Assembly (NCBI GenBank): GCA_021151665.1
Contig: JAGKWW010000028.1
Coordinates: forward strand, 1 to 40,267
Reading direction: 5' to 3'
DNA: 40,267 nt
Source of the DNA: Flavobacteriaceae bacterium
GTDB taxonomy: Bacteria; Bacteroidota; Bacteroidia; Flavobacteriales; Flavobacteriaceae
Shown piece after piece: positions 17,028-24,108 of the stretch. The notes under the pieces are model-generated. The model saw only the letters and a list, made by a program, of their open reading frames with translations. It ran no database searches and had not been told where the DNA came from. A program made the translations under genes and the position numbers. Positions within the stretch are counted from its first letter, which is position 1. Every line of letters begins with the position of its first letter.

Positions 17028-17040
17028 GGCAGCTTTTTTG
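17010..17040. terminator. bidirectional terminator shared by the small lipoprotein gene and clpX
   Basis: AAGCTGCC (17014-17021) and GGCAGCTT (17028-17035) form a perfect stem. The loop is the last Cys codon and the stop codon of the lipoprotein gene. A runs on the left and T runs on the right let it work in both directions; clpX ends at 17050 on the other strand. Confidence 0.82.
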
Positions 17041-17049
17041 CTTATTAAC

Positions 17050-18282
17050 TTATGAAGCCGCTTTAAGGCGCTTCATTAATGTCCTGCTTAAGTGATGTTC
17101 TACGTAATCACGGTCGATGAAAAGTTCTTTATCGTCAGAGCCCGGCATTTCGTACATCGCCTCAGTGAGGATGGCCTCGCAAAGGGAACGGAGTCCGCGT
17201 GCGCCAAGTTTATACTCCAACGCCTTATCTACAATATAATCCAGCGCATCCTCTGAAACCGTAAGTTCCACCTCATCCATCGCAAAGAGTTTCTGGTACT
17301 GTTTTACCAAAGCATTCTTTGGTTCGGTGAGAATAGCGCGAAGCGTTTCACGATCCAGCGGATCCATATGCGTAAGTACCGGAAGCCTTCCTATAATCTC
17401 TGGGATAAGGCCAAAGTCTTTCACATCCTTAGGGATAATATACTGCAACAGGTTATCCTTATCTATCGAATCAGAACTTTTTGAAGTGCTGTAACCCACA
17501 GCCTGGCGGTTAAGCCTTTTTGAAATGATACGCTCGATGCCATCAAACGCACCGCCCGCAATAAACAGGATATTCTGCGTGTTGACTTCGATAAACTTCT
17601 GGTCGGGGTGCTTGCGCCCACCTTTCGGCGGAACGTTTACCACGGTACCTTCCAGTAATTTTAGCAACGCCTGCTGCACGCCCTCGCCCGACACATCGCG
17701 CGTTATGGATGGGTTATCGCTCTTGCGTGCAATTTTATCGATCTCGTCTATGAAAACAATTCCACGCTCTGCCTTTTTGACATCATAATCTGCCGCCTGC
17801 AGGAGACGTGTCAGTATACTCTCGACATCTTCGCCCACATAGCCTGCCTCTGTCAGTACTGTGGCATCTACAATGGTAAGCGGTACGTTAAGCATCCGCG
17901 CAATAGTTTTTGCAACGAGTGTTTTACCGGTACCGGTTTGCCCTACCATCAATATATTACTTTTTTCTATCTCTACATCATCATCACCCTGCTGTTGCAT
18001 AAGCCTCTTGTAGTGGTTATACACCGCTACAGAAAGCACCTTCTTGGTCTGCTCCTGCCCTATCACGTACTGATCGAGGAACGTGCGTATCTCTTTCGGC
18101 TTCTTCAGCTCAAGGTCGGCAGCCAGTGCTGTAGCACCGCCCTGACGCAACTCGTCGAGCACAATGCCATGCGCCTGCTCAATGCAGCGGTCGCATATAT
18201 GCGCGCTAATTCCTGCTATAAGCAGGTTGGTTTCAGGCTTCTTCCTTCCGCAAAATGAACACTCTAATACTTCTTTCGCCAT
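17050..18282 (-). CDS. clpX: ATP-dependent Clp protease ATP-binding subunit ClpX
   Basis: ClpX unfolds tagged proteins and feeds them to ClpP. The 410-residue product begins with the zinc-binding domain, Cys8-x2-Cys11 and Cys30-x2-Cys33. The AAA+ domain carries Walker A GQTGTGKT at 114-121, a pore loop GYVG at 147-150, Walker B IVFIDE at 175-180 and RKH at 223-225. The loop that docks into ClpP appears as VGY at about 262-264 where E. coli has IGF. Length is normal. It lies 68 bases after clpP in the same direction, with its own promoter in between. Confidence 0.97.
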   Translation of the reverse strand: MAKEVLECSFCGRKKPETNLLIAGISAHICDRCIEQAHGIVLDELRQGGATALAADLELKKPKEIRTFLDQYVIGQEQTKKVLSVAVYNHYKRLMQQQGDDDVEIEKSNILMVGQTGTGKTLVAKTIARMLNVPLTIVDATVLTEAGYVGEDVESILTRLLQAADYDVKKAERGIVFIDEIDKIARKSDNPSITRDVSGEGVQQALLKLLEGTVVNVPPKGGRKHPDQKFIEVNTQNILFIAGGAFDGIERIISKRLNRQAVGYSTSKSSDSIDKDNLLQYIIPKDVKDFGLIPEIIGRLPVLTHMDPLDRETLRAILTEPKNALVKQYQKLFAMDEVELTVSEDALDYIVDKALEYKLGARGLRSLCEAILTEAMYEMPGSDDKELFIDRDYVEHHLSRTLMKRLKAAS

Positions 18283-18302
18283 TATTATAAGTTTGTTTAT
18301 AT

Positions 18303-18334
18303 AACCAATAGACGCAAAATTACGCCTATTGGTT
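18303..18334 (-). promoter_or_regulatory. clpX promoter inside a perfect inverted repeat
   Basis: AACCAATAG (18303-18311) and CTATTGGTT (18326-18334) are perfect nine-base arms. Between them on the minus strand is TAATTTTG (18322-18315), an exact -7 box. The repeat spans from upstream of the -7 box to about the transcription start, which is where an operator would sit. No exact -33 TTG is visible. The clpX start codon is 20 bases downstream. Confidence 0.6.
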
Positions 18335-18350
18335 CATATAACACAGAAAT

Positions 18351-19031
18351 TTATTTTTCTACCCTTGTCAGCACCTCATCAATCATACCGTATTCTTTCG
18401 CCTCGTCTGACTTCATCCAGTAGTCGCGCTCACTGTCTTTGTGTACTTTATCGAAGCTCTGTCCTGAATGTTTTGCGATAATATGGTACAGCTCCTCCTT
18501 CAGCTTCAGCATTTCACGAAGGTTGATCTCCATATCTGTAGCCACACCCTGGGCACCTCCCGAAGGCTGGTGGATCATTACCCTTGAATGCGGAAGCGCC
18601 GAACGTTTGCCTGCCGCACCTGCACAAAGCAACACCGCACCCATAGATGCTGCCATGCCTGTACAAATAGTAGCTACATCAGGGCGAATGAACTGCATCG
18701 TGTCATACATGCCAAGGCCTGCGTAAACGCTGCCTCCCGGCGAGTTAATGTATATCTGGATGTCTTTAGAGGCATCGGTACTTTCAAGAAAAAGCAGCTG
18801 CGCCTGTACGATGTTGGCCACCTGGTCATCAATACCGGTACCAAGGAATATGATCCTGTCCATCATGAGGCGCGAAAACACGTCGATCTGGGCTACGTTA
18901 AGCTGACGCTCTTCCATAATGTATGGGGTAAGGCCCACCGGTGTCATGCGGTTTACCAGTTTGTCATAATATAGGTTGTTTATGCCATGGTGCTTCGTGG
19001 CATATTTGTGGAATTCCTTTCCGTAGTTCAT
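18351..19031 (-). CDS. clpP: ATP-dependent Clp protease proteolytic subunit ClpP
   Basis: ClpP is the serine protease chamber that works with ClpX. The 226-residue product has the full catalytic triad: Ser129 in GMAASMGA, His154 in MIHQPSGG and Asp203 in KDSERDYWM. Spacings of 25 and 49 residues equal those of E. coli ClpP. The N-terminal extension of about 30 residues is longer than the mature enzyme and may be a propeptide, as in other ClpPs. It sits between tig and clpX, the classical order. A terminator-like hairpin separates it from tig. Confidence 0.97.
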   Translation of the reverse strand: MNYGKEFHKYATKHHGINNLYYDKLVNRMTPVGLTPYIMEERQLNVAQIDVFSRLMMDRIIFLGTGIDDQVANIVQAQLLFLESTDASKDIQIYINSPGGSVYAGLGMYDTMQFIRPDVATICTGMAASMGAVLLCAGAAGKRSALPHSRVMIHQPSGGAQGVATDMEINLREMLKLKEELYHIIAKHSGQSFDKVHKDSERDYWMKSDEAKEYGMIDEVLTRVEK

Positions 19032-19067
19032 AGTTATCCTGTTTTTTTGATTTTAGAGGTATATAGC

Positions 19068-19100
19068 AAAAAAAACGCCAAACTTTAAAAGCCTGACGTT
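19068..19100 (-). terminator. intrinsic terminator after tig
   Basis: On the minus strand AACGTCAGGC (19100-19091) pairs with GTTTGGCGTT (19083-19074) through ten pairs, three of them G-T, with a seven-base loop, and eight T residues follow. It implies that tig and clpP are at least partly separate transcripts. Confidence 0.7.
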
Positions 19101-19127
19101 CAAATATAGTCAATTTTTGCGAGAAAT

Positions 19128-20453
19128 TTACTCTCCGTACATTTCTTTGACGAACTCCTCGTAAGTAACTTCCTTCGATTTAGCTTTAACTTTCTCTTTG
19201 AAAAGGTTCAGCATCTTCTCGCTCATTACCTGCTCGCTTAGTCTTTTCACTTCATCTTTGTTAGAAAGCACACGTGCCACGATGTTCTCTACATCAGCAT
19301 CAGTTGGGTTCATCTGGCCGAACTGCGCCATCTGTTTCCTGATAAGTCCTGAAGTGTAGTCTTTAAGGTCTTCGAAGTTTACCTGAAGGCTGTTCTCTGT
19401 AATGATCCTGCCTTCGATAAGCTGATAGCGAAGCCCGTTTTCAGATTTGGCATATTCTTCTTCTGCCTGCTCGGCAGTTAGTGGGGTCTCGCCTACTGTC
19501 TGTATCCATTTCTTAAGGAACTCTGCCGGAAGCTCAAACTTCGTTTCGCCGATAAGGAACTCGGTAACGTCGTTCAGGAACTTCTGGTCTGCCTGCTGTG
19601 CAAATTGCTGCTCCGCATCTTCCTTAATCTTTTCTTTCAGTTGCTCTACCGAAGTAACAACACCCTCACCAAACAGCTTATCAAAAAGCTCCTGGTTCAG
19701 TTCCGCCTTCTCAGACTCTGTTATCTCCTCAATGGTGAAGTTTACCTCGATGTCAAGGCCGTGTACATCGTCATGGCCTACTTTAAGGTAATCCATAAGT
19801 TTGTGGTCGTCCTCAAAAAGGCCTTTCGTAGAAAGCGTTACCACATCGCCTACTTTTTTACCAACGAATTTCTTTGCAGTCTTTTTGTCTTTAAATATAT
19901 CTGTGGTAATTGTTGTGCTATTGCTGATACCTTTCTCCTCATTAGAGAAAGTACCGGTAATATTGTCACCTTCTGCCACTTTCTCTTTAGCTATCAGCTT
20001 GCCGTATTGCTTCTGGATGCGCTCTACCTGCTCATCAAGCATTTTGTCATCGGCAATGATGGTATATTTTACAAGCTTGTTCTTAGCGCCAAGATCTACG
20101 GTAAATTCAGGAGCAAGGCCAAGTTCAAACTCAAAAGAGTAATCATCGGCATCCCAGTTGAAATCTTCTGTCATTTTTGGCAGTGGGTTGCCCAGTATGT
20201 CAAGTTTTTCTTCTACAAGGTAATCGTTAAGCGACGACTGCAGCATTTTGTTCACCTCATCAAGAAGTACCGCTTTGCCATATTGTTTCTGGATAAGGCT
20301 CATTGGCACAGCACCTTTACGGAAACCCGGGATGCTCGCATTTTTCCTGTAATCCTGAAGCACTTTCTCAACTTTTGGCTGCACTTCTTCTTTGTTTATC
20401 GCCACTTTTACAACAGCGTTCAATGCATCTACATTCTCTCTTGTAATATTCAT
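19128..20453 (-). CDS. tig: trigger factor (ribosome-associated chaperone)
   Basis: Trigger factor binds the ribosome exit tunnel and shields new chains. The 441-residue product has the ribosome-binding signature GFRKGAVP at 43-50, followed by a peptidyl-prolyl isomerase-like middle region and the long helical C-terminal arms (about 260-430, rich in Glu, Gln and Lys). In the middle region the usual FKBP aromatic residues are not obvious, so isomerase activity may be weak or absent, as in other Bacteroidota. Its start at 20453 lies 26 bases after a well-formed promoter. The order tig-clpP-clpX is conserved in many bacteria. Confidence 0.95.
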   Translation of the reverse strand: MNITRENVDALNAVVKVAINKEEVQPKVEKVLQDYRKNASIPGFRKGAVPMSLIQKQYGKAVLLDEVNKMLQSSLNDYLVEEKLDILGNPLPKMTEDFNWDADDYSFEFELGLAPEFTVDLGAKNKLVKYTIIADDKMLDEQVERIQKQYGKLIAKEKVAEGDNITGTFSNEEKGISNSTTITTDIFKDKKTAKKFVGKKVGDVVTLSTKGLFEDDHKLMDYLKVGHDDVHGLDIEVNFTIEEITESEKAELNQELFDKLFGEGVVTSVEQLKEKIKEDAEQQFAQQADQKFLNDVTEFLIGETKFELPAEFLKKWIQTVGETPLTAEQAEEEYAKSENGLRYQLIEGRIITENSLQVNFEDLKDYTSGLIRKQMAQFGQMNPTDADVENIVARVLSNKDEVKRLSEQVMSEKMLNLFKEKVKAKSKEVTYEEFVKEMYGE

Positions 20454-20478
20454 TATCTTGTTTGTTTACTATAAAATT

Positions 20479-20517
20479 ATGGGTTGCAAAATTAGATTAT
20501 TTTTGCAACCCATCCAA
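20479..20517 (-). promoter_or_regulatory. tig promoter inside a 13-base perfect inverted repeat
   Basis: On the minus strand TTG (20517-20515) is followed after 20 bases by TAATTTTG (20494-20487), a full Bacteroidota promoter. ATGGGTTGCAAAA (20479-20491) and TTTTGCAACCCAT (20501-20513) are perfect inverted arms that enclose the core promoter. It may be an operator. It could instead act as a weak terminator of the membrane-protein gene ending at 20565, but the T run behind it is poor. Confidence 0.65.
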
Positions 20518-20564
20518 GTTTTTAATGTACTGAATTTCACGCCTGTTAAATTTGGCGGCGCTAT

Positions 20565-20900
20565 CTATTTTGAAAGCGAGCCTACAACCGCCTGGCACAA
20601 CGACAGGACAAGGCTGAAGAGCAGGGCCCGCAGGAAACCGTCGATAAAAAAGCCATCGATAAGGCTGTCGCATATCATCACGATAATAGCATTTATCACT
20701 AAAAGGAACAGCCCGAGGGTAAAGATCGTTACCGGCAGCGTGAAGAACACAAGTATCGGCTTTACAAATATATTGAGCAGCCCAAGCACAAGGGCTACCA
20801 AGAGCGCCGACTTAAAGCCGTCGACCCTCACGCCCGGCATTGCATGGGCGAGCACCACCACCAATATGGTAGTGAAAATAATATTGATAAGTGTTTTCAT
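20565..20900 (-). CDS. small four-helix membrane protein of the holin-like family IV
   Basis: The 111-residue product is almost entirely hydrophobic, with four predicted membrane segments at about 4-20, 28-50, 52-75 and 85-105. GLLNIFVKPILVFFTLPVT and the following LGLFLLVINAIIV match the family labelled phage holin superfamily IV (PF04020), which is widespread in bacterial chromosomes and not tied to phage. There are no phage genes nearby, so lysis is not implied, and the function is unknown. TATTTTTG (20924-20917) is a possible -7 box. It lies between the SGNH/FadL operon and tig. Confidence 0.82.
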   Translation of the reverse strand: MKTLINIIFTTILVVVLAHAMPGVRVDGFKSALLVALVLGLLNIFVKPILVFFTLPVTIFTLGLFLLVINAIIVMICDSLIDGFFIDGFLRALLFSLVLSLCQAVVGSLSK

Positions 20901-20923
20901 ACGAAATACGTTTTTACAAAAAT

Positions 20924-20954
20924 AAAAAAAGCGCTGCAGGATAGCAGCGCTTTT
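20924..20954 (-). terminator. intrinsic terminator of the FadL/SGNH operon
   Basis: AAGCGCTGC (20929-20937) and GCAGCGCTT (20944-20952) form a perfect nine-pair stem with a six-base loop. Seven A residues on the plus strand give a T run on the minus strand. It lies 22 bases after the SGNH gene. Confidence 0.87.
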
Positions 20955-20973
20955 AGCATGTATTTAATTGGGC

Positions 20974-22545
20974 TTAGTTCGACTGAAGCACCGTTGAGCC
21001 CGGATAGCCCGATGGGTTTACCAACGGAAGGTTAGCATGATAATGCTGGTTGATCACTTTGAGGATCTCATTAGCAATTACGGCATAGCCACGTGCGTTA
21101 GGGTGAACACCGTCCAGCGAGAACAACGTAGTATTCAGCCTTGAAGTGCTGAAATAGTTAGCAGTATAGATCTGCCCGTCTTCCAGCCTAAGTCCGCTTA
21201 TCAGTCCGTTCATGATAGCATTCATATCGGCTACTGCAAGGCCTTTAGACGCTGCAATAGAACGGATGCTGTTATTGAAGCTTGTAGTTGCAGTGTTTAC
21301 CATTGTCACCTCTGCTGCAGTAAGCACATGCTGATCCTGTAGCGGATAGGTGATACCGTATTTGTCAAACGGCGCTACAGGGCTGGCAGGTGCAGTACCG
21401 ATTACCGAGCGGGTGGTAAGCAATACCAGGTCAGCCGAAGTAGCCTGGCGTGCCTGCCCAAAAACCTGCCCGATATAAGCAGCCTGTGGCGCAGGTATGC
21501 CGCCCATAGTCAGTGCAGCAGTGATCTGTGGCGCCATGTTGGCAAGGGTTTCATCTTTGATAAGCAGCGGGTTGCCTCCTGTAGTAGAAAGCGGCGCTAT
21601 CCTGCCGCCTTGTCCAAAGGCTGTAAGCGCTTGCGAAAGCGGGCCGTAAAGCTGGGTATTCAGCTGGGTGATTGCAGCAGTACCCGCCGCCTCGTTGCCC
21701 TGCCCGATAACAGATGCTGTCAGCGGGTTGTAAGGAACCGTAGTGAAGAACGGAATAGCCGTTACGTTAGGTATAGTAGCCACAACTCCTTTAGCACCAT
21801 TAGCAGTAAGGGTATTGATAATGGTTGTATAAATACCGGCAAAGGCAGTCGGGTCTGTAATATCGTTACCTCCATAAGTTGCAGGGTTCGGGTTTCCTGT
21901 CTGGTCTGTACCTATACCGCCCGATGTTGCAAATGCAAGTACATCGTTAGACCCTATCCAGTTGGTAAAGAACGTTGGATTAAGGCTCATGGCATCACCC
22001 AGTACCGTTGCAGAAGGCGAAGTAGCAGTACGTACAAAGTACGGATTGGATTGCCCAAGGGCTACACCGGCAAGACTACCGTAACCGGGGGCAAGGAGGT
22101 GGAATGATTTTGCTCCCGGAACACCCATATTATTAAATGCTTTTGCCTGAAGGTTGCTTACCTCTATGGCAGATGCGCCATTAATAGGCTCTGGGCCTCC
22201 TGCTGAAGCATCAATGATAAGGCGCGTTGAGCCGATAGGCGTACCGCCAAGCAACAAGCCGCCATAATTATTTACGTCTTCTGCGTAAGATGGCTGTGTA
22301 AATGCGCCACCGCCCACGACAGCAAACTGCTGTGCCAGGATGTTCGGGTAAGAATTTTGCTGGCTCAGTCGCGACACCGTTCCGTCAGAGAAACCCGCTG
22401 TAAGCGAGTTACCGATGGCAACGTAGGTAGTAAAATCGGCATCGCCGGCGCTGTAGCTGGCATTGGAAACCTCGTTATCAAATTCCGGTTCGCAGGCTAC
22501 TAAGCCGGCAGACAGGATTGCGAAATATATAAACTTGTTTTTCAT
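20974..22545 (-). CDS. SGNH/GDSL-family lipoprotein hydrolase
   Basis: The 523-residue product has a lipoprotein signal ending GLVAC with Cys18 lipidated. The SGNH hydrolase blocks are all visible: GNSLTAGFSDG with the nucleophile Ser47, a Gly in NNMGVPGAKS, GSNDVLAFA with the oxyanion Asn, and DGVHPNARGYA near the C-terminus with the catalytic Asp and His. These enzymes hydrolyse esters of lipids or sugars. The protein is longer than simple members because of inserts. It is the second gene of an operon: fadL ends 32 bases upstream. It probably sits at the cell surface and releases fatty acids, though the true substrate is inferred. Confidence 0.88.
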   Translation of the reverse strand: MKNKFIYFAILSAGLVACEPEFDNEVSNASYSAGDADFTTYVAIGNSLTAGFSDGTVSRLSQQNSYPNILAQQFAVVGGGAFTQPSYAEDVNNYGGLLLGGTPIGSTRLIIDASAGGPEPINGASAIEVSNLQAKAFNNMGVPGAKSFHLLAPGYGSLAGVALGQSNPYFVRTATSPSATVLGDAMSLNPTFFTNWIGSNDVLAFATSGGIGTDQTGNPNPATYGGNDITDPTAFAGIYTTIINTLTANGAKGVVATIPNVTAIPFFTTVPYNPLTASVIGQGNEAAGTAAITQLNTQLYGPLSQALTAFGQGGRIAPLSTTGGNPLLIKDETLANMAPQITAALTMGGIPAPQAAYIGQVFGQARQATSADLVLLTTRSVIGTAPASPVAPFDKYGITYPLQDQHVLTAAEVTMVNTATTSFNNSIRSIAASKGLAVADMNAIMNGLISGLRLEDGQIYTANYFSTSRLNTTLFSLDGVHPNARGYAVIANEILKVINQHYHANLPLVNPSGYPGSTVLQSN

Positions 22546-22577
22546 ATTGTCTTTTCTGTTTTTTATAAATGCGCAGC

Positions 22578-23870
22578 TTAGAAGCTGTACGAAAGGCCAA
22601 CGCCCGGAGAGAATACTACGTTTTTGTAAGTACCGCCAAAGCTCACGTTATTGTTGCCGTCTTCAGAGTAGTGGTCGTAAGAAGCATCAACCTGTTTAAA
22701 GTGCAGGTAAAGGAAGGAAACATCCACACCAAGCTTAGGAGTGATCTTGTATGTTAAACCACCGGTATAACCGTTAGAATCGTTCCTGGGTGTTTCCGGG
22801 GCAAAGTAACCGGGTTGTACCGGGCTCTCGTCATGATAGAAACCTCCGCGAACCGTAAATTTCTCTGAGGCCTTATATTGTGCACCCACCCTGTAGGTAC
22901 TTGCGTCTTTATAGTTACGCGGGTTTACAGATTGCGGCACCTGAGAGGTTGCTGTCTGCGCGAAGTTTACCACTAATGCATCATATACATGCCACAGCGT
23001 CCTGTTGTAATCAAAGGCAAAAAGCCATTTGTCTGTCGGCTTATATGATATACCTGCGGTAATTTCTGCCGGAAGGGGAAGGTTGGCATCAAAAGTTGTG
23101 TTGCCAAGGGCTACATCGGTTGCAGATGTAGGAGCATCTGCAAGGAAAGCAGGCACATCGCTGAAGGTAGCCTCACCATTGCGGGCCTTCATAGTGATCT
23201 CAGAACGGTAGTTGAAGCCCAGCCTGACATCGTCTGTTGGGTTAAACATGAAGCCTGCTGTCCATCCCCAAGCGGTAACGCCCTCAGCTTTAATATTAAC
23301 ATCCGTGCGGTTTCCGCCCATTGTCTGGTCGTCGGTTAGGCTGCGGCTCAGGTTACGGTTAAATTCTACACCGCCGTTTACATAGATTGGGCCCCCACCG
23401 ATACTAAACTTATCGCTAAGCTTTATCGAAATAGTTGGCTGCACATAAATAGCCATCAGGTCGATATTGTTTACTAGGTGCGATCCCTGCCAGTCCTGGT
23501 CCCATTCTACAGCACTGCCGTATGGAGTATATACTGCAAGGCCGGCAGTAAGCCAGTCGGTAATCCGGTAAGATGCGTATACTTCAAATGGGGTACCCAT
23601 GTTTTCGGTAGAAGCATGCCAGTTGTACGTCTGGTTCTGGAACTTTGTCCGTGCAAAAAGGGCATTCCCTCCTACAGATACATTGAACCTGTCTTCCAGG
23701 AATGCCATACCCGAAGGGTTAAAGAACATAACCTCGGCACTGTTTACCACAGCTACTCCGGTATGCCCCATCGCTAATTGTTTTTGTCCCTGAAGGCTTA
23801 CACGGTAACCGCCTGCAAATGCAGAGGTAGCCGATAATGCCAGCATGGTTAAGGATAATAGTCTTCTCAT
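22578..23870 (-). CDS. FadL/OmpP1/TodX-family outer-membrane transporter
   Basis: The 430-residue product has a signal peptide ending AFAGG near residue 20 and then NSAEVMFFNPSGMAF, the conserved hatch-like start of FadL proteins. The rest is a beta-barrel pattern with alternating aromatic strands and ends in SYSF, a terminal Phe typical of outer-membrane barrels. FadL channels carry long-chain fatty acids or other hydrophobic compounds across the outer membrane. It is the first gene of a two-gene operon with the SGNH lipoprotein and has a strong promoter at 23907-23936. The substrate is not shown by the sequence. Confidence 0.92.
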   Translation of the reverse strand: MRRLLSLTMLALSATSAFAGGYRVSLQGQKQLAMGHTGVAVVNSAEVMFFNPSGMAFLEDRFNVSVGGNALFARTKFQNQTYNWHASTENMGTPFEVYASYRITDWLTAGLAVYTPYGSAVEWDQDWQGSHLVNNIDLMAIYVQPTISIKLSDKFSIGGGPIYVNGGVEFNRNLSRSLTDDQTMGGNRTDVNIKAEGVTAWGWTAGFMFNPTDDVRLGFNYRSEITMKARNGEATFSDVPAFLADAPTSATDVALGNTTFDANLPLPAEITAGISYKPTDKWLFAFDYNRTLWHVYDALVVNFAQTATSQVPQSVNPRNYKDASTYRVGAQYKASEKFTVRGGFYHDESPVQPGYFAPETPRNDSNGYTGGLTYKITPKLGVDVSFLYLHFKQVDASYDHYSEDGNNNVSFGGTYKNVVFSPGVGLSYSF

Positions 23871-23906
23871 AAGTTTCTAAGTGTTAGTTTGAATTGTAAC
23901 TTCTTT

Positions 23907-23936
23907 CAAAATTATAATAAATTATGAAAAATACAA
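23907..23936 (-). promoter_or_regulatory. promoter of the FadL/SGNH operon
   Basis: On the minus strand TTG (23936-23934) is followed after 19 bases by TAATTTTG (23914-23907), an exact Bacteroidota promoter match. The start codon at 23870 is 37 bases downstream. Confidence 0.75.
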
Positions 23937-24108
23937 TATAATTCACTAATTTGTTATGCGTTCATAATAAAGTTATCCGGTATCTGGCGATTTCTTAATT
24001 ATAACGTTTCACTGATAAAAATTTCGCCCTAACCCATATATTAATTAAAGCCTAAAGTTGAAACGATTAGCCTGCAGTTGCACTAATTTTAAAGGTAAAT
24101 ATGTACAA

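Noticed and set aside
19101..19108. TATATTTG on the minus strand as a clpP promoter
   Set aside because: Transcription from it would begin inside the tig terminator hairpin and no -33 box is present.
20565..20900. Holin-like protein as a sign of prophage
   Set aside because: The family is widespread on chromosomes and no phage genes are nearby.
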